Positions 42,657-52,188 are shown, counted from the first letter of the stretch. The stretch is DNA of 64,000 bases from Lysobacter solisilvae (GCF_016613535.2 NZ_CP071518.1:1736001-1800000); one strand, 5' to 3'. Program-made: numbers and translations. Notes: generated from the letters alone by a model not told the origin.

Positions 42657-42720
42657 GGTGCCGGAGCCTTCATTCAAGCCCAGGCCGCTTCGGCGTCCGG
42701 GCTGATCCAGGTCCTTGTTC
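42657..42720 (+). repeat. attC site
   Basis: GTGCCGGAGCCTTCATTCAAG, CCCAGGCCGCTTCGGCGTCC and GGGCTGATCCAGGTCCTTG. TTCATTCAAG and the palindrome are preserved; both ends are variant. Confidence 0.72.
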
Positions 42721-42722
42721 GG

Positions 42723-43141
42723 ATGTTGAGAGTCCTCGCGATATCGGTATCGTTCTGTTGACCGGCTGCTCCCGGCAAGCTGATGGCTTTCCGATCTCCA
42801 AAGCCAGTGGACCTTGCGAGAGCGAGGTGTCCAAGCCCCAGCGGATCTCCATAAGTGCCTTGCTCGCCCACCCGGAGCGCCATGAGGGCAAGCCGGTGAC
42901 GGTCGTTGGCTTCTACCATGGCTCGTTCGAGCACTCCGCAATCTACCTGGCGCAGGCGGACTTTCAGCACCATGTGCGCGCCCATGGAATCTGGGTGGCC
43001 AACCGCATTCCGGACTCGCTGAGTGATCGGTACGTCGAGCTCGACGGAATCTTTACGTCCTCACGAGGCCATCTTGGCCAGTGGCCGGGCACCATTTGCG
43101 GCATCAGCAGGGCAGTTGCCGCGGGGGCAGATGCGCCCTGA
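42723..43141 (+). pseudogene. cassette lipoprotein with frameshifted signal peptide
   Basis: An ATG at 42723 encodes MLRVLAISVSF and then stops (TGT TGA). In the next frame the sense goes on as LTGCSRQADG, exactly the lipobox a lipoprotein signal should have, followed by ISISALLAHPERHEGKPVTV and VGFYHGSFEHSAIYLAQADF, an OB-like domain. Restoring one base near 42753-42757 (TTCTG to TTCCTG) rejoins them. A TTG at 42758 could give a 127-residue unsecreted product. Confidence 0.75.
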
Positions 43142-43195
43142 CACTTCATTCAAATCGAAGCCGCTTCCAGACTCGGCCAATCGGGGCGTCTGTCG
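43139..43195 (+). repeat. attC site
   Basis: CTGACACTTCATTCAAATCG, AAGCCGCTTCCAGACTCGGC and CAATCGGGGCGTCTG. A clear 5' half; the 3' end is GCGTCTG. Confidence 0.78.
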
Positions 43196-43205
43196 CCGGG
43201 ATTGC

Positions 43206-43262
43206 GGCCGAACTATTCAATAAGCTGAGCGGCTTCGCGACGCCGCTTGGTTGAGGTGTTCC
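43206..43262 (+). repeat. attC-like site directly after another
   Basis: GGCCGAACTATTCAATAAGC, TGAGCGGCTTCGCGACGCCGC and TTGGTTGAGGTGTT. It starts only about 10 bases after the previous site, leaving an empty cassette. Confidence 0.7.
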
Positions 43263-43273
43263 AAGGAGACGTC

Positions 43274-43726
43274 ATGACGGTCAAGCGCATGGATAACGTA
43301 GGCATCGTGGTGGAAGACATCGGTGCCGCCATCGAGTTCTTCGTGGAGCTCGGCCTGACCCTCGAAGGCCGCATGCCCATCGAAGGCGAATGGGCCGGCC
43401 GGGTCACCGGACTGCGCGGCCAGCGCGTGGAAATCGCCATGACGCGCACCCCCGACGTTCACAGCCGTCTCGAACTCTCGCGCTTCGACGCGCCCGCCAT
43501 TGCTTCGGATCACCGCACGGACCCAGTGAACGCACTGGGCTACCTGCGCGCCATGTTCGCCGTCGAGGACATCGACGACACTCTCGCCCGGCTCACGAAG
43601 CTCGGTGCGTCGCTGGTCGGTGAAGTCGTCGATTACGAAGGGATCTATCGGCTCTGCTACATCCGTGGTCCGGAGGGAGTGCTGATCGGTCTTGCCCAAG
43701 AGATTGCGCAGCAGACTTCCCGATGA
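43274..43726 (+). CDS. VOC-fold (glyoxalase/bleomycin-resistance type) protein
   Basis: 150 residues from the ATG at 43274 (AGGAG six bases upstream). Paired beta-alpha-beta modules are visible: MDNVGIVVEDIGAAIEFFVE with GLTLEGR, and GYLRAMFAVEDIDDTLARLT with GASLVGEV. The C-terminal strand RLCYIRGPEGVLIGLAQEI carries the usual metal-ligand Glu. His or Gln ligands are not obvious, so substrate is open; family members include lyases, dioxygenases and drug-binding proteins. It is probably the last cassette of the array. Confidence 0.85.
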   Translation: MTVKRMDNVGIVVEDIGAAIEFFVELGLTLEGRMPIEGEWAGRVTGLRGQRVEIAMTRTPDVHSRLELSRFDAPAIASDHRTDPVNALGYLRAMFAVEDIDDTLARLTKLGASLVGEVVDYEGIYRLCYIRGPEGVLIGLAQEIAQQTSR

Positions 43727-43739
43727 GCACGGAACAAAA

Positions 43740-43830
43740 CGGGATGGAGATCAGCTCCGTCCCTCTATTCCCCAGGCTCGTAGGAAGGGCATCTGATCGA
43801 CCGGGACATACCGGTCTCTCACCCGGTTCC
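43740..43830 (+). repeat. decayed copy of the RAYT element's right flank
   Basis: GGGATGGAG..CAGC, CCCAGG(C)TCGTAGGAA(G)GGCA and ACATACCGGTCTCTCACCCGG align in order with 50517-50634 (CCCAGGATCGTAGGAATGGC, AGATAACGGTCTCTGACCCC). The transposase gene itself is gone. The remaining 170 bp before the Rhs gene show nothing recognisable. Confidence 0.7.
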
Positions 43831-44004
43831 TATTGCTCACGATCACCGATCACTGTCGAGATCTGCCGCCGCCAGGGTTGGGCCTGCCAAATGAACTGGC
43901 CAGCAGCCGGTGCGGCTGCAAATATCTGAAGTGCATCCCAAACCCAGAAGGCCCTGTAACATGGGCGAGCGGGGCGGCAGGGGGCCGCCCGAGTTGGGGA
44001 ATTC

Positions 44005-47000
44005 ATGAAGTTCTTGTCCGGCGCGGCTAACCGCGGCCGCGTGCTGTGCACGCTTTTCGCAATCTCGGCCACCTTGGCCTTAGCTCCCAAGCCCGCTCAG
44101 GCCCAGATGAGTTGGGGTGAGGAGTACGCCCGTCGAGTACGCGCGACGGAACAGGTCTCCCCATTGGGCGATGACGCCTTCGGCGACAGCATCAGCTTGT
44201 ATAACGGCACCGTCTCTTTCAAGGCGACCGACATCTCCCTGCCGGGCAACAACGCCCTGCCGGTTCGGCTGAGCCGCTACTACGATCCGCAAGACGTGTC
44301 GCTGCCGCATTTTCTGGGCACCTGGGACCTGGATATTCCGCACATCAGCGCAGTGGCGCCGAGCGGACACAACGGCGGCTTTCCTGTGCCGCAAAGCTAT
44401 ACGTCGTCAGGTGTGGAATGGCAGAACGAGACGTACTGGAGCGGCAATCGCTTGAACATGGGCGGGAGTGGCAGTGATCTGCTGACCGGCGCGCTGAACG
44501 ACCCGAAGCGTTCATTCCCCAGCTTCCTGACCAGCGATGCAGTGCACACCAAAGACGGCTGGTATTTCTCGGCCATCCCGGTCCGTAACGGCGCGGGCTA
44601 CGGATACAAGGGATACGCGCCCGACGGCACCATCTATACGTTCGACTGGATGCTCGAACGCGACTATTCGGCGATCAGCCATCCCACGCGCACCATCAAT
44701 GGCTCCGCGCCCATCCTGTACCGCAAGAAGATCGTGGTGTTCGTCAGCAAGATCGAGGACCGCTTCGGTAATTGGGTCAAGTACGAGTGGGACGAGGATC
44801 AAGGTGAAGAGGGCCGCCTCAACCGCATCCATTCCAGCGACGGGCGCGAGATCGTGCTCACCATGGTGCTCAAGGGCACGACCAACTACGACCGCAAGAT
44901 CTGGGGCCTGACGTCGGCAACGGCTGCAGGACGCACCTGGTCGTATGACGGCGAGAACGTCACGAATCCTGATCTCACAAGGTGGACGTACAGGCGAGAG
45001 GGGCATCGCCTCGACACGATTTCGTACGAGCGGATCGATCCGCCCGTGGGCACGGGCGGCACTGGCGGCTACATCATCGAGGAGGAGGTCGCCTGCTCGC
45101 CGGCCCAGAAGTTCGAAGCGGGGCAACTGACGAAGTACTTCGTGACGCATCCCTCCGGCGCACAGGCCGAATACACCCTTAAACCCATGCGACACGGGCG
45201 GACGAATGTCCCCTTCTTCTGCGACGGTGGAAATCCGCAGGCCGAGCAGATCGGCGGGCGCAACGGGTACGCGACCTACCACGACGTGTGGTCGCTGCAG
45301 AGCAAGAAGGTCACGGGCGTGGGCCTGGACTCGATGGACTATGCCTATTCCTACGAGGGTCTGGCTCAAGGGTATGAGCCGCCGGAAAACCCTAATTGGT
45401 TTCCGTACAACGAGCCGGGCTGGATCGCGGCGAACGTCCGACCCCTTCCCAATCGCAAAACCGTCACGGTTGTCCAGCCTGACGGAACCAAGCAGATTCA
45501 TACCTTTGGCAAGGACTACGGCGTCGACGATGGGTTCCTGCTCCAGGTGCAGACCCTCAAGGACAACGTGGTCTACCGGACGGTGACCCATGGCTACGTC
45601 ACCGAGGCCGAAGCACTGGCGCTGCCGTTTCCCGAGAACATGGGCTTCAGCGGTGTGCGCTTCGCCGACAAATTGCCGTACGCCAACCGGCCGATGAAGT
45701 CCACTACGATCGTCCAGGACTCCCAGAGCTGGACGTCGGCAGTTGCGTCCACCTGCAACGGCAACAACACCCTCTGCTTTGACCGCCTCGCTCGATCCAC
45801 CGTCGAGATGAAGTACAACTCGATGGGCTCGACCCGAAGCGACGCGACCGAGTACTACGACCGCACAGACCTGTGGGTGCTGGGGCAGGTGCTACGCACT
45901 TTGAGTGTGGCCGGCGGAAAGACCATCGAGAATGTGCAGACCGACTACGACACCGGCAATGCACTGCCGTTGGCTACGTACGGGCCTTGCCTTTTTCCCG
46001 ATGGCGCTTCTTCCTGCGCAGGCAAGCGGACCGGCCAGATGACCTATCGGTTCGATCCCAAGGGCGTCGAAGGTAGCCAGAATGCGACGCTGGCCACCGT
46101 GGCCGACGGCCGCGGAAACGTCACCACACTCACGGAATGGATGCGCGGTATCCCGCAGAAAATTCAGCACCCGGCGACACCGGGCGCGAGCGCCATCGAT
46201 TCCATCGAGCAGGCCCTCGTGAATGCCGATGGCACATTGGCCTGGGTGGAAGACGAGCTGGATAACCGCACCTGCTACACGTACGTCGCCGGACGCCTGG
46301 ACAAGGTGACCTACCCGTCGGAAGCCACGGCCGGGACGTGTGACGAGAGCAAGTGGCTGTCCACGACATTCAAGCTCGAGCTGTCGACAACGGCGGCCTA
46401 TGGGCTGCCCGCCGGACACTGGCGCGCCATACGATCAGCACGGGCAATGCGCGCAAGATCGTCTATCTGGATACGTTCTGGCGCCCCGTCGTCGAGGAGG
46501 CCTTCGACAACGCCACCGCGTCGACCACGCGCAGCGTCAGCGCAAAGCGCTACGACCTCGGCGGCCAGCCGGTTTTCCAGTCCTACCCGCAGCGCACCCT
46601 ATCGAATTATTCGACGGTCACGACGGGCACACGCACCACTTACGACGCCCTGGACCGCGTGGTCCGAGTGGACATGGATTCGGAGCTTCCGCCGGAACCG
46701 CCCGCCACGCAAGGCGCCGTCCTGACCACGCTCACCGACTACTCCAACGGTGAAGTGAAGGTCACCAATCCGCGCAACGTCGTCACCACCACGCGGTTCA
46801 TGAGCTTCGACAAGCCGTCCACCGAGATGCCGGTCGAGATCCAACATGCGGAAGGCGTGGTCACCGTCATCGGGCGCGATCCCTTCGGCCTGCCCACGTC
46901 CCTTACCCGCAAGAACGCAGCCGGCACCGTGTCGTCGACCCGTTGGTATTCCTACGACAGTTACCGGCGCCTTTGCCGCACTCTGGAGCCGGAAACCGGG

Positions 47001-49089
47001 TCCACGCTGACGGGATGGGATGACAATGGCAACCCGGCCTGGAGTGCGTCCGGACTGTCGTCCTCCACGCCCTGCGATTTCACCGGCACGGCTGCCACAA
47101 CGCTCGCGCGCAAGGTCAGCCGCGAGTACGACGCCCGTAACCGCGTGATCGGCCTCAGCTTCCCCGACGGCCGCGGCAACCAGGCCTGGACCTATACCGC
47201 CGATGGCCTGCCGGCCACGATCACCACCTACAACGGGCAGGGCAACACCGAGCCGGTGATCAACGCCTACGCCTACAACGGCCGTCGGCAGTTGGCCGGC
47301 GAGAGCGTCAGCCAGCCCGGCCGCTACACCTGGAACCTGGGCTACGGCTACAACAGCTACGGCTATCAGTCGGTCAGCCTGACCCAGCCCAGCGGAGAAG
47401 TGATCAGCTTCGCGCCCAATGCGCTGGGCCAGACCATGCAGGTGACCGGGTTGGTGAACTACGCCACCGGCGTGAGTTACCACCCCAACGGCGCGATCGC
47501 ACAGTTCACGTATGGCAACGGCATCGTGCACACGATGACGCAGAACGTCCGCGGGCTGCCGTCCCTCAGTGCCGACCAGCGGCCATCGGACAGCAAGTGG
47601 GTGCACCGCGATGCGTATGAATATGACCAAGTCGGCAATGTCATGGCCATCATGGATTCGGCCACCGATCGCATCGATGCGATGGGCAGCGGCGACCGCA
47701 GCATGTCCTACGACGGACTGGATCGCCTGCTGACGGCGACTTCGTCGTGGTTCAACGGCGCCAGCACCGGGAACACTGCGCGCTACACCTACGATGTCCT
47801 GGACAATCTGACTCGGGCGACCCTTCGGGGCCGGGACGAGTACTACTGCTACGACGGGCGCCAACAACTGACCAGCGTCCGTACCGGGGGGTGCCCGGGC
47901 GGTGGTGCCATGACCCATGTCTTGGAGTACGGCATCCAAGGCAACTTGTCGAACAAGGATGGCGTGGCTTACATGTTCGATTTCGGAAACCGACTCCGTT
48001 CGGTGTCGGGCAAGGAGAGCTACCGCTACGACGGCCACGGCCGGCGCGTTCAGGCCACCTCGACCGCGGGCCTGGGTGACATCCTGTCTCAGTACGGACA
48101 GGACGGCGTGCTGCGCTATCAGCAGGATTTCCGGCGTGATGTGGTGTTCAACCACGTTTACCTGGCCGGCAGCCTGATCGCCACGCGCGAGACGGTGATG
48201 GGCACTTCGACTAACATCATCAAGTACCAGCACACCGATGCGCTGGGGAGCCCCGTGGTGATCACCGATGCGGGCGGAAACATTATCGAACGCAGCAAAT
48301 TTGAGCCGTACGGGTTGCTGATTAACCGGCCGCTGCAGAATGGGCCGGGGTATACGGGGCATGTGAGCGACAAGGAGACAGGGCTCTCGTACATGCAGCA
48401 GCGGTATTACGACCCGGGCATCGGAAGGATGCTCTCGGTCGATCCTGTTACCGCAAATCCGAATACAGGCGCGAAGTTCAATCGCTATGCGTACGGACTC
48501 AACAACCCTTATCGGTTTACTGATCCGGATGGGCGAGACGATCTCGACATGTTCGCTCTAACCGACCCGCTTCGCGTTCCAGCGCTGCGCTTTAGCATGC
48601 CTGGTTGGTTTACCGTAATGGGTCACGGTGGTTATGCGGGCACTACTGAATATGCCTTAAGGAATGACGCGGGCAAGCTGGTTCCGTTTACGGGACCGCG
48701 ACTCAATGCCGAATATACTGCCAATGCCATTAAGCAGGCGGGGTTTGAAAATTGGAAGTATGGCGGCGTGTTTTTTGGGGCACTGCCAAGGCGGAACTAT
48801 TGCAACTGAGGTAGCGCAAAGACTGAATGCTCCTGTAATGGCTACAACCGGATTTGTTTATACCCAAGGCAACAACAAGGGCGGGGACATCACTTACCGG
48901 GCATACAACGCGGAGAATAGCGATGGCAGCCCCGCTGGTGGTCGAACTACCTTCAATGTCTATAGTCCCAATGGTGCTGTGAGCGCCAGGTACTCTGAAA
49001 TTGTTCAGAAGAAGGATGGTTCGGTTTGGGGTAGACAGGCAGTGGCTGGGACAGGTTCTCGAATTCCAAAGATGGAGAAACTCAAGTGA
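44005..49089 (+). pseudogene. Rhs/YD-repeat protein 1, broken by two frameshifts
   Basis: The signal peptide (LFAISATLALAPKPAQA) is followed by the same N-terminal domain as Rhs 2 at 53598 (MSWGEEYARRVRATEQ; FKATDISLPGNNALPVRL). YD repeats end in the Rhs core (YMQQRYYDPGIGRMLSVDP). Frame 1 runs to about 46421. There TGGCGC-GC-CAT has two extra bases compared with GHWRRTVRTG of Rhs 2, and the sense moves to another frame until 48770. A T6-G4 run (48771-48780) then shifts it again, from KYGGVFFG to HCQGGTIATEVAQRL and RLNAPVMATTGFVYTQ, the variable C-terminal toxin region, ending 49089. Without repair, 906 residues could be made from the first part. Confidence 0.85.
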
Positions 49090-49487
49090 AGGCGAAGTTG
49101 CTCCTATTTTTTTTGCTTGTTTTGCCGGGCACTCCAGCTTTTTCCTCGCCGACGGTTCCGGCGAGGAAGTGCCATATCGACGATAGCGCCAACTACCAAA
49201 TTGGCGGCGATGTTGCCAAATACGTAAAGGCCGCTATAGAGGGAGATCTTCGCGCAGCCCAGGCGATCGTGTCTTACTTCCGTTCGGTGTCCGAACACGC
49301 GAAGGCTGATTCAACGGTCGGCTGTCAATTTAGAGTTTGGAAAGAGATTGCTGCGGCGAATGGGGATGGTCAGTCGGCCTACGAATTGGCAATTGGGGCC
49401 GATCGTAATGATTGGTATTCCTGCGGGCGATCAAAGTATTGGGCGTCGTTTTTTTATCAGGCGATTTACCGTGCTGCCAAAGAATGA
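49086..49487 (+). CDS. probable exported immunity protein of Rhs 1
   Basis: 133 residues from a GTG overlapping the Rhs stop (GTGA). The signal peptide is KLLLFFLLVLPGTPAFS. The mature part (VKAAIEGDLRAAQAIVSYFR; IAAANGDGQSAYELAIGADR) has short helical repeats reminiscent of Sel1. After AAKE the frame stops, but the next frame continues NDRSADLDFKLAQMKRVLDK to 49560, so it too may be frameshifted near 49478-49487 and originally about 158 residues. Position directly behind a toxin-bearing Rhs gene suggests immunity; a periplasmic target is inferred from the signal peptide. Confidence 0.65.
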   Translation: MKAKLLLFFLLVLPGTPAFSSPTVPARKCHIDDSANYQIGGDVAKYVKAAIEGDLRAAQAIVSYFRSVSEHAKADSTVGCQFRVWKEIAAANGDGQSAYELAIGADRNDWYSCGRSKYWASFFYQAIYRAAKE

Positions 49488-49634
49488 TCGCTCCGCCGAT
49501 TTGGATTTCAAGCTTGCGCAAATGAAGCGTGTTTTGGATAAGGGTTGTCCAGGCCTTTGAAGGCGCGAACCAAAGAGACAGATTTAAGGGGGATCTAAGG
49601 AGGCGGAGGCAGTTGATCCGATCCCAGAAGGCAT

Positions 49635-49660
49635 AAGGCCCGCAGCGATGCGGGCCTTGT
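49635..49660 (+). terminator. hairpin terminator after the Rhs 1 module
   Basis: A perfect 10-bp stem AAGGCCCGCA / TGCGGGCCTT with GCGA loop, followed by GTACTTTG. It closes the Rhs 1/immunity unit 75 bp past the extended immunity frame. Confidence 0.7.
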
Positions 49661-49783
49661 ACTTTGTGCATGAGTTGAAGGATTCGCGATCGGCTTGCGC
49701 CAGCACCGCTCGATGACTTGCATGTCGAACTGCTGGCGTGCGCGCGGTAGTTGGGTGATGCGATCCATCTGCGTTGCCGAAGA

Positions 49784-49805
49784 ACGGGGTCAGAGACCGT
49801 TATCT
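49784..49805. repeat. left terminal REP of the RAYT element
   Basis: ACGGGGTCAGAGACCGTTAT, ending CT, is the exact inverse of 50609-50630. The RAYT stop codon and its last codons lie inside it. Confidence 0.92.
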
Positions 49806-50506
49806 ATGGCCCCGCGATGACCTGCCTTGCAGGGCCTATGGGCCGGCCGAACCTGGAGTGGTCGTCCAAGGATCGCTTCAATCCGCGCTTGGAACCGCGC
49901 AGTGCCTAGCGCCTTCTGCTGTTGGGTGTATTGCCGGATCTCTTCGGCCCGCCCCGAGGCGAGCTCGCTGTCGAACAGCGCGCGGTAGGCTTCGTGCAGT
50001 CCGGGTCCCTGGGGCCCGAGTGCGAGATATTCGGGATGTGGCCTGATCAGGCGATCGGGCTCGCCCCAGGCGTTGCAGCGATGACTGGACCAGCGGTAGT
50101 CCGCGGGACTTTGCACCATGCCCGCGCGCACTGGATTTAGCTCGATGTAGCGATAGCACGCCAGCGCGTATTCCTGGCTATCCACCAGGCAGGATTTGTA
50201 CCGTCCTTCCCAGAGCGCGCCGCTTCGCCGGTACCGCGCGTTGATATAGGTCACGTAGTTGCGACCGAGCGTCTGCATCACCCGACTGCCGGCTTTTTCT
50301 GCGGCAGGTGTCAGCAGCAGATGCACATGGTTGGTCATCAGCACGTAGGCATGCACGGCGCACGGATGTTTCAGGCACGCCTCGTGGAGCAGCGCCAGGT
50401 ATGCCAGGTAGTCATCGTCGCGGTAGAAGCAGGGTTGACGATCATTGCCGCGCTGCACGATGTGCTGTGGAATGCCGGCGATGTCCGGGCGAGGTGGTCG
50501 TGGCAT
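49790..50506 (-). CDS. REP-associated tyrosine transposase (RAYT, Y1 family)
   Basis: 238 residues. The N-terminus PRPPRPDIAGIPQHIVQRGN is typical of RAYTs. The HUH pair is in LMTNHVHLLLTP. The nucleophile Tyr region is GRNYVTYINARYRRSGALWE, with GRYKSCLVDSQEYALACYRY and IELNPVRAGMVQSPADYRWS after it. Such single-copy transposases bind and mobilise or maintain REP sequences and do not usually move as IS elements. The gene lies between perfect inverted 22-bp REPs (49784 and 50609), and its C-terminal codons read into the left one. A related REP is at 41569 and a decayed end at 43771. Confidence 0.92.
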   Translation of the reverse strand: MPRPPRPDIAGIPQHIVQRGNDRQPCFYRDDDYLAYLALLHEACLKHPCAVHAYVLMTNHVHLLLTPAAEKAGSRVMQTLGRNYVTYINARYRRSGALWEGRYKSCLVDSQEYALACYRYIELNPVRAGMVQSPADYRWSSHRCNAWGEPDRLIRPHPEYLALGPQGPGLHEAYRALFDSELASGRAEEIRQYTQQQKALGTARFQARIEAILGRPLQVRPAHRPCKAGHRGAIDNGL

Positions 50507-50608
50507 GCTGAAGCCCCAGGGATGGAGTCGTCAGCCTGCAGCTACTCATGCAGTGAATCGTCGGGTGCCGGCTCCCAGGATCGTAGGAATGGCACCTGTT
50601 CAACTGTG

Positions 50609-50630
50609 AGATAACGGTCTCTGACCCCGT
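50609..50630. repeat. right terminal REP of the RAYT element
   Basis: AGATAACGGTCTCTGACCCC followed by GT is the perfect inverted partner of 49784-49805, about 100 bp upstream of the RAYT start. Confidence 0.92.
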
Positions 50631-50695
50631 TTTTCAGACAACGAGGCATTAGCTGACCAGTGGGTAGGCGAAGTATGGCCAGGAGTGAGCTTCTA

Positions 50696-51268
50696 ATGAT
50701 CAAGCGCGCGTCTTTAGTTGCACTGTTGCTCTGCAGCAATTCATCGATTGCGGCGCTCCCGCAGTATGCCCGACTAACGATTCTAGATCGTGGTTTTGAA
50801 GACCGATGGCCCGTCGCAACTTCCTTCTATGTAGATGAAAGCAAACACGAAATCATCTTCGGCGATTCCGCGATCATTCTGGAGCCATGCGACTCTTCTT
50901 GGCGATGCCTTGAGACGCCGTTCATGACCTTTGCTGTTCCGACGAATTGCTCAATGATCTCCAGTTCGGGACGGTGGGTTTATAAAGACCTCAGCTATCG
51001 CATTTCGACCGTACTGAACCCCGACGAAACAGATGTGGCCAGCTTGCGCTATGCCGTAGAAGTTCGGAACGCGGATGATGAGCGTGTCGCCACCGCCATT
51101 TACTCCAGCGGCCGAGGGCTGCTGCTGATTGGAATGATAAGAAGCGACCACGGGACCAGCAGATTGGACCACTATTCGCTCGTGTCCGAGCATGGCGCGC
51201 TCTCCGGTGGGTGTCCCATTAAGTGGGGGCCTAGATCAAAGGAGATCAAAGGGGACGGAGGTAATTAA
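50696..51268 (+). CDS. secreted protein, unknown
   Basis: 190 residues from the ATG at 50696 (AGGAG ten bases upstream); in-frame starts at 50675 and 50660 would bury the signal peptide (MIKRASLVALLLCSNSSIAA). The mature part has four cysteines (LEPCDSSWRCLETP, VPTNCSMISS, SGGCPIKWG) and beta-type strands. No family is recognised. The last dozen residues (RSKEIKGDGGN) are read from GATCAAAGGGGACGGAGG, which looks like a REP-type repeat, so the original C-terminus may have been replaced. Confidence 0.7.
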   Translation: MIKRASLVALLLCSNSSIAALPQYARLTILDRGFEDRWPVATSFYVDESKHEIIFGDSAIILEPCDSSWRCLETPFMTFAVPTNCSMISSSGRWVYKDLSYRISTVLNPDETDVASLRYAVEVRNADDERVATAIYSSGRGLLLIGMIRSDHGTSRLDHYSLVSEHGALSGGCPIKWGPRSKEIKGDGGN

Positions 51269-51341
51269 GCCAGCCCCGCAATGACAGGTGGTGGGCCTGC
51301 CCCGTGCGCCCCACACCCCATCTAAGTCAAACTCCGGCCAC

Positions 51342-52181
51342 ATGGCCGAATCCGAACCACCCATCATCATCATCCCCGTGGGCGTCGACGACGACGCCCT
51401 CGACGCCTGTCTCGCCGCCCTCGACGCCCACACGCCCGCCGGTACGCGGGTGTGGCTGGCCGACGACGCGCAGGCCGGGCCGCGCGGGCAGGAGCTGATC
51501 CGCCGCTGGCTGGCGGCCACCGCGCTGCACGCTGACTGCACCCGCCGCCAGCGCCCGGTGGGGGAGGTGGCCCACCTGGACGAAGTGCTGCGCGCCTGCG
51601 CCGACTGCGACGTGATCGTGCTGGCCAGCGACGCCCAGCCGCTGCCCGGCTGGTACGCGCGCCTGACCCACAGCCTGCGCGCCGACGGCGCCATCGCCTC
51701 GGTCACCCCGTGGTGCAACGCCGGCGAGACCGTCTCGTGGCCGCGCATCGGCGAGATCAACGCCGTCCCCGCCGACCCCGCGCAGCTGGCCCGCGCCGCC
51801 GCCGCCATGCCCGGCCACCACGCCGAACTGCCCAACGCGCTGACCCACGCCGTCGTCCTGCGAGGCAGCGCCCGCCAGCGCGCCGGCGGCCTGGACACCA
51901 CCAGCTACCAGTCCTGGTACGCCGCCCTGATCGACCTGTCCCTGCGCCTGTCCGGCCTGGGCTGGCGCAACGTGCTGTGCGAAACCGCCTTCGTCGCCCG
52001 CCAGGGTGAAGGCGGCCCCGCCGACGGCGACCTCGACGCCCTGGCCGCCCGCTGGCCCGCCTGGCACGCCCGCGTCGCCCACTTCCTGATGGACGACCCC
52101 CTGCACGCCACCCGCGCCCAGCTGGCCACGCTGCAGTCCACCCTCGGCCCCCCGGAGGCGCAGGGTGATCTGTTCGCCTGA
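51342..52181 (+). CDS. GT2-like glycosyltransferase (divergent)
   Basis: 279 residues from ATG 51342. It has a GT-A-like layout: IIIIPVGVDDDALDACLAAL, then VWLADDAQAGPRGQELIRRW, then CDVIVLASDAQPLPGWYARL (in place of the usual DxD region), and LDLSLRLSGLGWRNVLCETA. It resembles the glycosyltransferase-like partners that sit next to true GT2 enzymes in O-antigen/rhamnan loci. The full GT2 at 52413 is downstream after a repeat-filled gap. Activity is uncertain because the acidic metal motif is weak. Confidence 0.72.
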   Translation: MAESEPPIIIIPVGVDDDALDACLAALDAHTPAGTRVWLADDAQAGPRGQELIRRWLAATALHADCTRRQRPVGEVAHLDEVLRACADCDVIVLASDAQPLPGWYARLTHSLRADGAIASVTPWCNAGETVSWPRIGEINAVPADPAQLARAAAAMPGHHAELPNALTHAVVLRGSARQRAGGLDTTSYQSWYAALIDLSLRLSGLGWRNVLCETAFVARQGEGGPADGDLDALAARWPAWHARVAHFLMDDPLHATRAQLATLQSTLGPPEAQGDLFA

Positions 52182-52188
52182 GGCGTCT

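Larger units (their letters stand above)
37285..43262. other. integrase-less integron cassette array (CALIN-like)
   Basis: About a dozen roughly 50-60 base imperfect palindromes separate single small plus-strand genes. The shared pattern is AACAATTCATTCAAG, then a CCGAAGCCGCTTCGCGGCT-like palindrome, CGGCTTGATTCAGGCG and TTAG. This matches attC recombination sites (R'' AAC end, R' GTTRRRY end) of Xanthomonas-type integrons. All intact ORFs point the same way, one per site, as in cassette arrays. No intI, attI or Pc promoter is visible; XerD at 4 kb is housekeeping. The integrase may be elsewhere in the genome or lost. Confidence 0.85.

Noticed and set aside
37285..43262. Interpreting the ~60-bp repeats as ordinary REP elements
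   Set aside because: Each separates one same-strand gene, carries R''/R' style ends (AAC..., GTTAG) and an asymmetric palindrome, which fits attC better.
49790..50506. Ordinary IS200/IS605 insertion
   Set aside because: The protein has RAYT features and is bounded by inverted REPs, not by subterminal IS200 hairpins with a TnpB partner.
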